Source: Prochlorococcus sp. AG-436-C13 (GTDB taxonomy: Bacteria > Cyanobacteriota > Cyanobacteriia > PCC-6307 > Cyanobiaceae). Taken from it: a DNA stretch of 64,000 nucleotides. Below, one piece after another: positions 8,115 to 16,608 of the stretch. Under the pieces are notes generated by a model, which ran no database searches, was not told where the DNA came from, and saw only the letters and a program-made list of their open reading frames with translations. Every line of letters starts with the position of its first letter. Position 1 is the stretch's first letter. A program made the position numbers and the translations under genes. The DNA lies in the NCBI GenBank assembly GCA_003212695.1, contig QCPC01000001.1, positions 1 through 64,000 of the forward strand, given 5' to 3'.

Positions 8115-9757
8115 TTTTTAAAAAGTTTATAAATTTTAGAATGATCAAGTATATGAAACTTTAGATTAACATTGCTATTCTGATTACTGAAAACAGGCAT
8201 TGCTCTTTTGGTTCCTAAGCTTTCAAGAAACTCCATTATATTTTGCGCCAATAATACTTGAACCGAAGCCGGGTTAGCCCCAACCAAAGAATCACTAATT
8301 TGATATACATCACTTCCTTTGGCTTCACCTTCTTCTATTTCTATACTTATTGGAGAGAAATGACTTGCACCTTCGATAATTAAAGTTCTGCTTAACATGT
8401 TTTCATTAGTTGATATTAAAAGGCCTAATTGCTCTGAAAGAGGAGGTGTTATCAAGTCAAAAGTCCCACCTGTTAACAAAATAGGAACATTAATTTTATC
8501 TCCCATCGATTGAGGCCAAAGCAACTTCCCAAAACTATTAATTCCTACAATTGCAGAAAGAGAAGGTATTTCTTTTTCACTAGTGACAGGAACATCATTT
8601 AACTGACATTGTAAAAGCCTGGAAATATTAGTAATAGAAAAATCATTTAAGGCTTTATTACATCTTTCCATTAAACCTTTTTCAACGATTGCTCCTGAAG
8701 CTAAGAAGGCATTTAAAGCACCTAAAGAATGTCCCATCAATACAACATTCTTAGCCTTAATATTGAGCAAACCTCTTTCTTTTTCTTCTAAAACTGCTTT
8801 TAAGTCTTCCAGTCGATAAGGGAAAAGCTCTATTCCACTTGGGAAAGGATCTTTTCCTTGTACCAATAGATTCATTGCCTTAGTATTACTTCCTTGATGA
8901 TTAATAAGAACTATTTCCCATCCATTTTGACTAAGACTTTTAGATAGCCAGTGAAAATGTTTTGGATCACTTCCCAAACCAGGCATAAAAAGAATCCACT
9001 CGTTTCTGATAGCTTTCTTGGATTGTGATGGAGGACTCCAGATTTCAATTTCTATATCATCAGCTCTATATAAAGACTTAATTTTTATTTTTTTAATTGA
9101 AGGATCATTTAATTCTTTATTAAATATTGCGTTGGTTTCTAAAAGTATTTCTCTAGAAGGAAGTTTTCTTAAATCTGTTATAAGTTTTTCTTGTTTTTCT
9201 AATTCTTTACGCCAATTAGTTAAAACTTTAACCAACTCATCTAAATTAATTTGTATCACATCAGCTGGTAATGCTTGCATAAGGTCCAATAATGAAACCT
9301 GTTTCTGATCATCTAGAAGTTTCTCTAAAGTATTGAAAATCATTATCCCTTTTTTATCTTGATCGATTACCACAAGATCACTTATCTCATCTAACAACTT
9401 CCTACCTGACCAACTTCTTAAAAGCTGGCGTTCCATACTTCTATCTTTGAAAAGAGGGTTAGATAGAAAACCAGACAAAGCTGATCTACTCTCAAAACCA
9501 AGTATATTTAACCAGAATCCTAATTCTATAACCTCCTTATCTTCTATCTGATCTATCTGGTAATTCTGCATATCTTGATTTAACTTCTGATTCCAAAAAA
9601 TCAATTGATCTATTTCAATAGGTATAGTCATATCTTCAAAATGGAACTCAATCCTTTCAGCCGCGTGAAACTTACCAAAAATAAAATTGCTTGCAGTCAA
9701 AGTTGCAACCAGAAAGCTAGCAATTGTTCTTCGCAAAGGCCATTTTGAAGACAACAA
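8111..9757 (-). CDS. DUF1400 alpha/beta hydrolase, exported
   Basis: Cyanobacterial alpha/beta hydrolase with an N-terminal signal-like hydrophobic stretch (RRTIASFLVATLTASNFIFG), a DUF1400 region (about residues 35-150) and a C-terminal lipase/esterase-like domain. The nucleophile elbow is GHSLGA; a candidate acid lies in FDLITPP and the histidine in GASHFSP. The start is a TTG (9757 or 9754), and it overlaps the likely 5' end of the divergent MFS gene. The stop overlaps that of the convergent permease gene. Substrate unknown; lysophospholipase-like activity is only an inference from the fold. Confidence 0.85.
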   Translation of the reverse strand: MLSSKWPLRRTIASFLVATLTASNFIFGKFHAAERIEFHFEDMTIPIEIDQLIFWNQKLNQDMQNYQIDQIEDKEVIELGFWLNILGFESRSALSGFLSNPLFKDRSMERQLLRSWSGRKLLDEISDLVVIDQDKKGIMIFNTLEKLLDDQKQVSLLDLMQALPADVIQINLDELVKVLTNWRKELEKQEKLITDLRKLPSREILLETNAIFNKELNDPSIKKIKIKSLYRADDIEIEIWSPPSQSKKAIRNEWILFMPGLGSDPKHFHWLSKSLSQNGWEIVLINHQGSNTKAMNLLVQGKDPFPSGIELFPYRLEDLKAVLEEKERGLLNIKAKNVVLMGHSLGALNAFLASGAIVEKGLMERCNKALNDFSITNISRLLQCQLNDVPVTSEKEIPSLSAIVGINSFGKLLWPQSMGDKINVPILLTGGTFDLITPPLSEQLGLLISTNENMLSRTLIIEGASHFSPISIEIEEGEAKGSDVYQISDSLVGANPASVQVLLAQNIMEFLESLGTKRAMPVFSNQNSNVNLKFHILDHSKIYKLFKN

Positions 9758-10983
9758 AAGCTCTAAGTCAATGGTGGTTACAGTTCCCAGCAGAATTGCG
9801 CAAAATCACAATTTGTCGTTTTTTTGCATCAATAGGAGCTGGAGGTGTCATCTACTTCACATCTCTAGTATTCAATAATTTATCTTTTTCTGCAACGGAA
9901 ATAGGAGTCGGTTTTTGTTTTGCTGCTACATCTGGAACATTAGCAAGGCTTACGGCAGGATTCTGGCTAGATAAAAGTAAAAGCTTTTCTTCTCCACTTA
10001 AAACTGCCGCACTATTAGCAATTACAGCTGATCTATTACTTTTTTCCGCAGAAACACATAACGATTACTTATTAGGCGAGCTCTTCTTAGGAGGTGCCGC
10101 AGGCTTTTATTGGCCATCTATTGAGCTTGCTATTGCAAAATGTTCAAAATACGGTTCATCAGCAAAGGGATTTGCCTTGGCAAGATCAGCAGATGCACTA
10201 GGTATAAGTATTGGAGCACTTTTAGGATTATTGCTTGTAGAGTTAAACCATATAAGATTAATATATATGGTTGAGATAATATGTATGCTTATACTTTTAA
10301 TTATACTGAAAGATAATTTCAAAAGTCAGAGTTTATACGAAGGAGAATATCAGGCTGACAATATAAGCACTATAAACAATTTTAGCCTATATAAAATACT
10401 TAACTTAATTAAGAATCTTTATCCAATATTCTTAATAAGTATACTTAGCACTGGAATACTTTCATTAATGCAAATTGGCCTACAACTAGATCTTGTAAAA
10501 GGTGGTATATATAGGCCTAGATTTAATGAGAGCATTATAGGTTGGATAGTTTCATACAAGCTTATATTACTTCTTATAATGCAGTGGCCTATAGGGAAAT
10601 GGTTGTCAGAAAAATCTGTTAATTATGGATTGAAATTAAGTAACATATCCTTATTAGCAGGATGCCTATTATTGGGCTTATCTAGTATGAGTTATAATGG
10701 CTTATATATTATAATAATAGGATTAATACCTTTGTCAGCAGGTATTGCAATGTTTTTACCTACAGCAACGCAGGCTATAGTAGAGATTTCACCAAAGGGT
10801 TCAAGGGGAATCGCATTATCTATTTATTCACAATGCTTTGGAATAAGCTTCTTAGTATTTCCTATTTTGGCAGGCAAAATAATAGACACCCAAGGCAATG
10901 GAATGTTAATTTGGATCTTAATATCAATATGTTGTGTTTTTGTATATCCACTAACAAACAGATTAAGTATAAGCAAACTATAA
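9724..10983 (+). CDS. Major facilitator superfamily transporter
   Basis: About 12 hydrophobic segments over 419 residues with an MFS-type basic loop after the second span (RLTAGFWLDKSK) and a conserved C-terminal half (RGIALSIYSQCFGISFLVFPILAG). Substrate unknown. No ATG precedes the first span in frame; TTG at 9724 or TTG at 9745 are the available starts, both inside or very near the start of the divergent hydrolase gene, so the two promoters must lie within each other's coding sequence or the starts are later than drawn. The 3' end overlaps the next, convergent gene by 6 nt. Confidence 0.87.
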   Translation: MFFAKAILKTTKALSQWWLQFPAELRKITICRFFASIGAGGVIYFTSLVFNNLSFSATEIGVGFCFAATSGTLARLTAGFWLDKSKSFSSPLKTAALLAITADLLLFSAETHNDYLLGELFLGGAAGFYWPSIELAIAKCSKYGSSAKGFALARSADALGISIGALLGLLLVELNHIRLIYMVEIICMLILLIILKDNFKSQSLYEGEYQADNISTINNFSLYKILNLIKNLYPIFLISILSTGILSLMQIGLQLDLVKGGIYRPRFNESIIGWIVSYKLILLLIMQWPIGKWLSEKSVNYGLKLSNISLLAGCLLLGLSSMSYNGLYIIIIGLIPLSAGIAMFLPTATQAIVEISPKGSRGIALSIYSQCFGISFLVFPILAGKIIDTQGNGMLIWILISICCVFVYPLTNRLSISKL

Positions 10984-11334
10984 AGTATTTTCTTCTAGTT
11001 CAATTATTCTTCTCTCTCTTAGGAATAAGAAAAATGGTGCCGCAAATGCTATAGCAATAGAAAAAGTAGCTAATACAATAAACCAAAAATATTTCATACT
11101 AAGCCTTCTTGATTCAATAAACATCCAAATAAAAATAGCTGAAGACAACACAAGCAAGTCAAATGAAAGTGATTGAGATGCTGGGTTGTTAAAAGCAAGC
11201 GCTAAAAAGCTTTTCAGATCAAACCCAGGTCCATATTCATTGATAAATTTAATATTTGAAATTGTAGTCAAAATAGCTCCTGCCATAGAAATCAAGAGAT
11301 ACAAATAGCTTATCCAATACTTATAATTATTCAT
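10978..11334 (-). CDS. DUF2834-type small membrane protein
   Basis: A 118-residue integral membrane protein with three to four hydrophobic segments (about residues 7-26, 55-72, 85-105). The pattern near the C-terminus, ending AAPFFLFLRERRI, is the signature I associate with DUF2834. Function unknown. It converges on the MFS gene with a 6-nt overlap. Confidence 0.75.
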   Translation of the reverse strand: MNNYKYWISYLYLLISMAGAILTTISNIKFINEYGPGFDLKSFLALAFNNPASQSLSFDLLVLSSAIFIWMFIESRRLSMKYFWFIVLATFSIAIAFAAPFFLFLRERRIIELEENTL

Positions 11335-11469
11335 TTTTAATAATCTAATAGATAAAATTACCTTATAAAGTTATCATTATGTGGACTATTAGAACTATTA
11401 AAATCAAAACGAATTGGTATTAAGCTTAAAAATAAATCTCAAGATAAATAAGAACAAGCAAGCACAACC

Positions 11470-12291
11470 ATGAAAAGGTTTAAATCTCTACATCTGGCAG
11501 TTGTTGGTCATGTTGAATGGGTATCTTTTGTAGAAGTAGAAAAAATGCCATATCAAGGAAATATTAGTCATGGCAACCAGTTAGAAGAAAAACCTGCTGG
11601 AGGAGGTGCTGTTTCTGCTTTAAAGATGGGTCAACTATCTCATCATCAAGTGCATTTTTTCACATCTCTAGGCAAAGACAATATAGGTAAAGAATGCTTT
11701 AAACAGCTGACTTCTATGGGCCTAAAACTACATGTTGCTTGGAGAGACAAGCCGACAAGAAGAGGCTTTAGTTTTGTTGATAAAAATGGAGATAGGGCAA
11801 TAACAGTAATTGGGGAAAGACTGCAACCAATAGCAAAAGATCCATTGCCATGGGATTTACTAAATGGGTTTGATGGTGTATTTATAACTGCTACAGATTC
11901 AGAGGCAATTAGGAAATGTAGGAATGCAAAGGTCCTCTGTGCTACTCCAAGGTTAGGGATAAGCCAGTTAAACAAATCAAATGTAGAGCTAGATGCTCTA
12001 ATAGGAAGCAAATTAGATCCCGACGAACAATTTGACTGGCAAAGCCTATCAACAAAGCCCAAAATAATTGTTGAAACAGAAGGATCTAAAGGAGGGGAAG
12101 CATATCCTGGAGGAAGGTATCAGGCAATTGAATTGAAAAGAAAGCCAAAAGATACCTATGGTTGTGGAGATAGTTTCGCAGCTGGATTCACTGCGGGCTT
12201 AGCGGCTAAATGGAGCATTCAAAAGTCGCTGCAATTAGGGGCGGATCTTGGTGCTGAGTGCGCAACTAAATTTGGTCCATATAATATGTAA
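11470..12291 (+). CDS. PfkB/ribokinase-family carbohydrate kinase
   Basis: Sugar or nucleoside kinase of the ribokinase fold. The C-terminal signature DTYGCGDSFAAGF (near residue 233) provides the catalytic aspartate and anion hole (GCGD), and the N-terminal substrate-binding region contains AGGGAVSALKMGQL. Length 273 residues is on the short side of the family (about 300). Substrate cannot be assigned. It may be cotranscribed with the two small genes that follow within 40 nt. Confidence 0.9.
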   Translation: MKRFKSLHLAVVGHVEWVSFVEVEKMPYQGNISHGNQLEEKPAGGGAVSALKMGQLSHHQVHFFTSLGKDNIGKECFKQLTSMGLKLHVAWRDKPTRRGFSFVDKNGDRAITVIGERLQPIAKDPLPWDLLNGFDGVFITATDSEAIRKCRNAKVLCATPRLGISQLNKSNVELDALIGSKLDPDEQFDWQSLSTKPKIIVETEGSKGGEAYPGGRYQAIELKRKPKDTYGCGDSFAAGFTAGLAAKWSIQKSLQLGADLGAECATKFGPYNM

Positions 12292-12314
12292 AGGATAACT
12301 AGAGTAATTAAGCG

Positions 12315-12551
12315 ATGAAGGAATTAAAAAAATCAAATATTATAAAGTTAAAAGATCACTCGACGAAAGAAAAAGCTGCTAATTCTGACTTGATATCAAT
12401 ATCTATATTTACAGCTATAACAGTTATCCTTATTTTCTTTGAATCTATTTATATATTAATTAGAGGATTAAGTAAAGGTATTATAAAGAAAGAGATTCTT
12501 TCAGAAGACAGCAACTTAGGCTTCGATCTTTATATAAAAATGAAGTCTTAG
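12315..12551 (+). CDS. Small single-span membrane protein, unknown
   Basis: Not recognised. 78 residues: a charged N-terminus (MKELKKSNIIKLKDH), one strongly hydrophobic span around residues 30-52 (LISISIFTAITVILIFFES) and a charged tail. It follows the PfkB-type kinase by 23 nt and precedes another membrane-anchored small protein by 36 nt, so a shared transcript is plausible. Confidence 0.6.
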   Translation: MKELKKSNIIKLKDHSTKEKAANSDLISISIFTAITVILIFFESIYILIRGLSKGIIKKEILSEDSNLGFDLYIKMKS

Positions 12552-12587
12552 ATGAATTACAAATTAGAAATAAATATGGAATAAAAC

Positions 12588-12959
12588 ATGCCTATACTTT
12601 ATATTTTAGCAGCCATATTAACTGCAATATTTATTTTTTCTTCTTACAAGTTATATAAAAAAAGCAAAAAGACTGCTTCATCAAGTCTATTAGAAAGGTT
12701 TAAGAAAGAATACAAGAGTAGCAATAAACACAATCAGAGAATAAGGGAACATCACAATATCCAACTTTTAAACGACCCAAAAGCCAACCTGCAAATAAAT
12801 GAATGGGATCAAGAGTATGAATTATTTGAAAAGATGAGAATTCATAGAGCTAGGCTAAAAAAATTCGGAAAATCCAAAATGAATAATCAGGTTTATTACG
12901 AAGAAAAAGAAGGTAATGTATTTATTTTCTCCAAAGATGGAGAAAAAACAAATATATAG
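12588..12959 (+). CDS. Membrane-anchored small protein, unknown
   Basis: Not recognised. 123 residues with an N-terminal anchor (residues 2-20, PILYILAAILTAIFIFSSY) followed by a long hydrophilic helical region rich in Lys, Arg and Glu, ending FIFSKDGEKTNI. The topology suggests an inner-membrane anchor with a cytoplasmic coiled helix. ATG start at the hydrophobic stretch. Confidence 0.65.
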   Translation: MPILYILAAILTAIFIFSSYKLYKKSKKTASSSLLERFKKEYKSSNKHNQRIREHHNIQLLNDPKANLQINEWDQEYELFEKMRIHRARLKKFGKSKMNNQVYYEEKEGNVFIFSKDGEKTNI

Positions 12960-12986
12960 AACTGATAAAGCCTAAATATATGATAT

Positions 12987-13244
12987 TTAAGCAATATCAA
13001 GGTATTCGTTAAAGTCCCTATTGGCCCAATGATATTTTCCTATATCTTTGATTTTACTGACATTAACAAATTTATCCAATCTTTCTGAATTTTCAAAACC
13101 AACAACATTCTTAGCAAATTGTCCTTTTCCATGATCTTGATTATCTTCTTGAATCTTTTCTTTTAGTCTTTCTTTATAATTTCTTGCAATATTTTCTATT
13201 GAAAAACCATTTGGTGAAGGACGTTTTGGCCAGAAATTTTTCAT
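12987..13244 (-). CDS. Small soluble protein, unknown
   Basis: Not recognised. 85 residues, strongly charged, no membrane span. It begins MKNFWPKRPSPNGFSIENIARNY and is helical in its middle part (KERLKEKIQEDNQD). The 100-bp spacer separating it from the next minus-strand gene is AT-rich. Real by codon character and its own ATG, but function unknown. Confidence 0.6.
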   Translation of the reverse strand: MKNFWPKRPSPNGFSIENIARNYKERLKEKIQEDNQDHGKGQFAKNVVGFENSERLDKFVNVSKIKDIGKYHWANRDFNEYLDIA

Positions 13245-13351
13245 AGAATCTTCTTTATTTTTTTACAAGCTAAGCACAAATATATAATTAAGCAATGGCT
13301 AAATTAAAGTTTAACTATTTTCCTAGGCAAAATCTAAAAAGGTTTTAAAGC

Positions 13352-13546
13352 TTATTTATTCATTGTTGATAAAAGTTTCTCCTCGCAGCGAATTAAATCT
13401 ATGCAGTTGGGATGATCATGTATGTATTTATTAAACTCCATAGCAAGCATTCGTGCTTCAAAAGAATCACTTGCATAAAAGCAATTTTCTTGTCTGCCAT
13501 TATCGAATGAACGATAGCGGACTGTGTAAGGTTTCAAATGATTCAT
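13352..13546 (-). CDS. Conserved picocyanobacterial small protein
   Basis: 64 residues of the type seen in marine picocyanobacteria: PYTVRYRSFDNGRQENCFYASDS, then a helix (FEARMLAMEFNKYIHDHP) and IDLIRCEEKL. No membrane segment. The strand-helix layout resembles small binding domains, but no function is known to me. Start at ATG with an AGGAG-like stretch upstream on the minus strand. Confidence 0.75.
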   Translation of the reverse strand: MNHLKPYTVRYRSFDNGRQENCFYASDSFEARMLAMEFNKYIHDHPNCIDLIRCEEKLLSTMNK

Positions 13547-13659
13547 TGACTCCTTATTTTTTTAGGATGTCAGTTTCACTATCACTCCTAAAGAAGGTTA
13601 ATTACCACTAATGTTTTCCAATCAATATATAGTCAACACTAATAAAATAATTCTTAAAG

Positions 13660-14214
13660 TTAAGTGCCAGGCATTGGAGGCTTATAGCCAACACCCCTAT
13701 CGGAACATTCGAGGCTTTCTCTCGTATCTACTCCAGTAACAGGATTAGTCCCCTGAGCTATCTCACAAAGATTGCGCTGATCATCACTGTCAAGTACAGA
13801 AAAGCTAAAATCTGCACCTTCTATCTGTGCGCCTGCAAAACTACTTCCAGAAGCAATCATATTAACTAACACAGCATTTCTTAAGTCAGTCTTTTGAAAA
13901 TTAACTCTATCTGAAAGAGTATCTGTCAGATCAATGCCGTTAAGATTAGAACCTTTTAAATCAGCCAAAGTTACAACAGTTCCATGCAGATCAACATCGC
14001 TAAGGTTTGCATCCCTTGCTGTAGCGCCGGCAATTGAAGACTTAGACAAATCCTGTCCATGAAGGTCTATACCAGTGATCTGAGAGCGTACATAATTAGG
14101 AACTTCGTCCCCAACATTTAGAACAGCTGTGACCTTTATAGGCTGAAAGAATATTAAAGCAAAGAGAATTGCAAGTAATCCCAGCAATCTTAGGAACGAA
14201 TGATATAAAACCAT
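13660..14214 (-). CDS. Exported pentapeptide-repeat protein
   Basis: Signal-peptide-like N-terminus (residues 5-27, SFLRLLGLLAILFALIFF) followed by pentapeptide repeats of the A(D/N)Lxx type from about residue 47 to 135 (for example ANLSD, ADLKG, SNLNG, TDLRN, ADFSF), which should form a right-handed quadrilateral beta-helix. The C-terminal 45 residues contain two cysteines (LCEIAQG and LECSDRG) that could form a disulfide in the thylakoid lumen or periplasm. Such lumenal pentapeptide proteins are widespread in cyanobacteria; the function is unknown. Confidence 0.85.
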   Translation of the reverse strand: MVLYHSFLRLLGLLAILFALIFFQPIKVTAVLNVGDEVPNYVRSQITGIDLHGQDLSKSSIAGATARDANLSDVDLHGTVVTLADLKGSNLNGIDLTDTLSDRVNFQKTDLRNAVLVNMIASGSSFAGAQIEGADFSFSVLDSDDQRNLCEIAQGTNPVTGVDTRESLECSDRGVGYKPPMPGT

Positions 14215-14336
14215 TTTTTATAAGTAATCAAATTGTTTTTTTATTATCTCGCTTAATGCATGAAGCAATAACACAATAGATATATCCATTAACCATTAAT
14301 AAAAAAATCTCTATAATAAAATCAATTTAAAATCGT

Positions 14337-14519
14337 TTAAAGGGGTTTTCCAGAAAAATATTGATGCACCACTGGATTAGTCCAATAAACTCCCACGCAA
14401 GACATAAGGAATAAATTCAAAACCACAAGCGCACTGCCCATAAAAAGTGATCTCTGGTGAAAATCTTCTTTAAAGCCTTCTCCTTCGTTTAATACTATAG
14501 CCTCAAATTCTTTCTTCAT
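14337..14519 (-). CDS. Small single-span membrane protein, unknown
   Basis: Not recognised. 60 residues: an acidic N-terminal part (KKEFEAIVLNEGEGFKEDFHQRS), one span near residues 26-47 (LFMGSALVVLNLFLMSCVGVYW) and a short tail. Size and topology resemble small thylakoid subunits, but no match to a known one can be claimed. Confidence 0.65.
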   Translation of the reverse strand: MKKEFEAIVLNEGEGFKEDFHQRSLFMGSALVVLNLFLMSCVGVYWTNPVVHQYFSGKPL

Positions 14520-14887
14520 TAAAAGTAATTTATTTCATTGAATATAACCAATTAAATAAGGCTCTGTGCCTCTTCGTGGCTCATAAAAGCTTTTTCATGA
14601 GATTTATAGATTTTCTTCAACTTTTTCCGATAATCATGGTTTAACTGAGTCTTGACCTTCGATCTCTTATTACTAGGAGATTAAAAAATTCAGGTCAAAT
14701 CACCTCGTAAGCAGGATTTAAAATTGCGACATGCATTAATCATAAAAGCTTCATAACTAATACATTAAAAAAATTCTTTATAGTATTTCTGGTAATTAGC
14801 TTCTTATCTTTTCCGTCTTATATGATGAATACCCCAAAACGCTTAAAAGAAATAGTTGCTAGCAGCTGAATATTTAGTTAAATTAAT
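14520..14887. other. 368-bp spacer without a clear gene
   Basis: AT-rich spacer between two divergent small genes. One frame on the + strand stays open from about 14712 to the TGA before 14880 and reads as a hydrophobic segment followed by a short basic tail, but it lacks a usable start codon. No tRNA-like fold, terminator or conserved element was recognised. It must hold the promoters of both flanking genes. Confidence 0.5.
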
Positions 14888-15142
14888 ATGTCTGAAGGTA
14901 CTCATCGAGTATTAGAGTTTCAACCCAGTAGCTACCAAATGTCCACAAGTAAAAGAGAAGAGATTAGCTCTCACTTGCGCTATATCAGACAAGAGCTAAG
15001 GGACTTAGATCAAATTCTTACACAAGATGGTTTATTGCCAGAAATTACTGAGCTGAAAGAGGTATACAACTCTTTAGATGCTTTATATCAACTCATTACA
15101 GGTAAAGTTAAGAAAAAACCCAAGCCAGAATTTGATGATTAA
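14888..15142 (+). CDS. Conserved small helical protein, unknown
   Basis: 84 residues, cytosolic, mainly helical: SKREEISSHLRYIRQELRDLDQIL looks like an amphipathic coiled helix, followed by a second helix and a Lys/Pro-rich tail (KVKKKPKPEFDD). Not a family I can name; the type is common in picocyanobacteria. It converges on isiB. Confidence 0.7.
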   Translation: MSEGTHRVLEFQPSSYQMSTSKREEISSHLRYIRQELRDLDQILTQDGLLPEITELKEVYNSLDALYQLITGKVKKKPKPEFDD

Positions 15143-15198
15143 TACTCTTTCAAATAAAGAGCAATTAGAAATAGACTAGATAAATAATAAAATTTCTA

Positions 15199-15720
15199 TT
15201 ACAAGCCAGATATTTCTGACTTTAATTGATTTGCCCACTGAGATATGCGGTCATCTGTCATATCAGACTCACTATCTTCATCTAAAGGTAGGCCACAAAA
15301 AGAATTACCAATTATACTTTTTGATTCATCAAAAGTGTATTCGCTTGGACTTACATAGCCAACCATTGTTGCCCCGGCTTGTTGGAAATACCTATGTAAT
15401 TCTTCCATAGCATCACAATAGTTTTCTGTATATGTAGACGAATCACCTAATCCAAATATCGCTACTTTCTTACCTGAAAGATTTAGTTCTCCTATTTCAT
15501 CAAGAATAGTATCCCATGCTGTTCCAGACCTCTCTGAATCGGCTCCTGTATTCCAGGTTGGTATTCCACAAATGATTGCATCATGAGCGCATAGCTCTGA
15601 TAGATCATCAACATCAGACATATCTTTAGGTGTTTCTACTCCACCTAATAATCCAGCAATTCTCTCTGCAATGTCCTCAGTCTTACCTGTAGTTGTTGCG
15701 AAATAAATGCCTACTGTCAT
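15199..15720 (-). CDS. isiB: Flavodoxin
   Basis: FMN electron carrier that replaces ferredoxin under iron limitation. The phosphate-binding loop is at residues 7-15 (FATTTGKTE), and the isoalloxazine-binding loops appear as PTWNTGADSE (around residue 55-65) and GLGDSSTYTENYCD (around 94-107). The 173-residue length marks a long-chain flavodoxin. It is the first gene of a minus-strand group that includes two small membrane proteins and the pcb genes. Flavodoxin next to IsiA-type antenna genes is the cyanobacterial isiAB arrangement, so iron-responsive expression is a reasonable inference. Confidence 0.95.
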   Translation of the reverse strand: MTVGIYFATTTGKTEDIAERIAGLLGGVETPKDMSDVDDLSELCAHDAIICGIPTWNTGADSERSGTAWDTILDEIGELNLSGKKVAIFGLGDSSTYTENYCDAMEELHRYFQQAGATMVGYVSPSEYTFDESKSIIGNSFCGLPLDEDSESDMTDDRISQWANQLKSEISGL

Positions 15721-15827
15721 TTTAATTTGTAAATCAATAATGTCCTAGGCGATATTGGATATAAATGAAGAAAAGAAGTCACTTTCTTAAGTTCAATCTT
15801 ATACCTTCCAATGTAACGATAGTTGTT

Positions 15828-16187
15828 TTATAGGGAAGAGAATTGAGAGAGACCACTATGAAGTCCATAGGTTATAAGTATGAAAGACATGACTCCAAGA
15901 CTTAAAAGCATCGATGTATATAAACGATTAACTCCATAATTCGATTCAACTGGATTAAAGTCAGCTACAACAAAAGACTTTCTTGAGTATTTCGAACGAT
16001 TAAAAAATCCTGATGGATTTAATTCATAATTTTCCTTTTGGAATCCTAAAGCTGCATCTAAATTTGTTTCTTGATCTTCTTTAAAAAATCTTGGGAACAT
16101 ATATGTATGCCATAAAGCTATAACTGCTACCCAAAAAATCGTACTAAGTCCGGCTATTCCAAAAAGAAAAAACTTAAAGAATTCCAT
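15828..16187 (-). CDS. Two-span membrane protein between isiB and pcb, unknown
   Basis: Not recognised. 119 residues with one span at each end (about 5-27 and 92-113) joined by a hydrophilic loop of some 65 residues rich in Phe, Asn, Arg and Ser (GFFNRSKYSRKSFVVADFNP). The hairpin topology with both termini on one side resembles some photosystem accessory subunits. A good ribosome-binding site (AAGAGG) precedes the ATG. Its position upstream of isiB and downstream of pcb on the same strand suggests a photosynthetic or iron-stress role, by context only. Confidence 0.7.
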   Translation of the reverse strand: MEFFKFFLFGIAGLSTIFWVAVIALWHTYMFPRFFKEDQETNLDAALGFQKENYELNPSGFFNRSKYSRKSFVVADFNPVESNYGVNRLYTSMLLSLGVMSFILITYGLHSGLSQFSSL

Positions 16188-16228
16188 AAAACCTCTTAAT
16201 ATAATAGTTAAGTTAGTAAAGAATATTT

Positions 16229-16372
16229 TTATAGCGATGTTTTTTTAGTTGTATTTCTCATATCTTCCAAAAACCTACCTCTTATATACATAAATATGCA
16301 AAGCGTTCCAATAATAATTGGCGGATGAAAAGAAATTAAATTACTTACTGTCTGAATCTCTTGGCTAGACAT
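16229..16372 (-). CDS. 47-residue single-span protein next to pcb, unknown
   Basis: Short ORF beginning MSSQEIQTVSNLIS, with a span around residues 18-30 (PIIIGTLCIFMYI) and a basic C-terminus (RGRFLEDMRNTTKKTS). Size and layout resemble low-molecular-mass photosystem subunits, but I cannot match it to any of them. It lies 42 nt upstream of the two-span gene on the same strand and 236 bp downstream of the first pcb, beyond that gene's terminator. Confidence 0.55.
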   Translation of the reverse strand: MSSQEIQTVSNLISFHPPIIIGTLCIFMYIRGRFLEDMRNTTKKTSL

Positions 16373-16541
16373 CAGAGTGTTTTAAAAAGTAATTAAATTT
16401 ACGACCATTTCAATTTGCTTGATGTATTAAAAAATATTAATGAAGGCATTTTTTTTTACCTTTATACGAATCAGTTTTACCTTTATATCCTATTTAATCA
16501 TAAAAAAGAGTGAAGATAAGTATGGCTTATTTTTACTTACA

Positions 16542-16573
16542 AAAAAAGCCCCTCTTTTTAGAGGAGCTTTTTT
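16542..16573 (-). terminator. Rho-independent terminator after pcb (first copy)
   Basis: Hairpin with arms around GCCCCTC and GAGGAGC, flanked by A and T runs on both sides, so it could work in both directions. It lies 36 bp past the stop of the first pcb gene. Confidence 0.85.
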
Positions 16574-16608
16574 AATAGAATTTAATCTATAAGAAGTTAA
16601 ATCCTGGA

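Noticed and set aside
14712-14880. Open + strand frame reading as a hydrophobic segment and short basic tail
   Set aside because: There is no ATG, GTG or TTG at a plausible position before the hydrophobic part, so it is treated as spacer.
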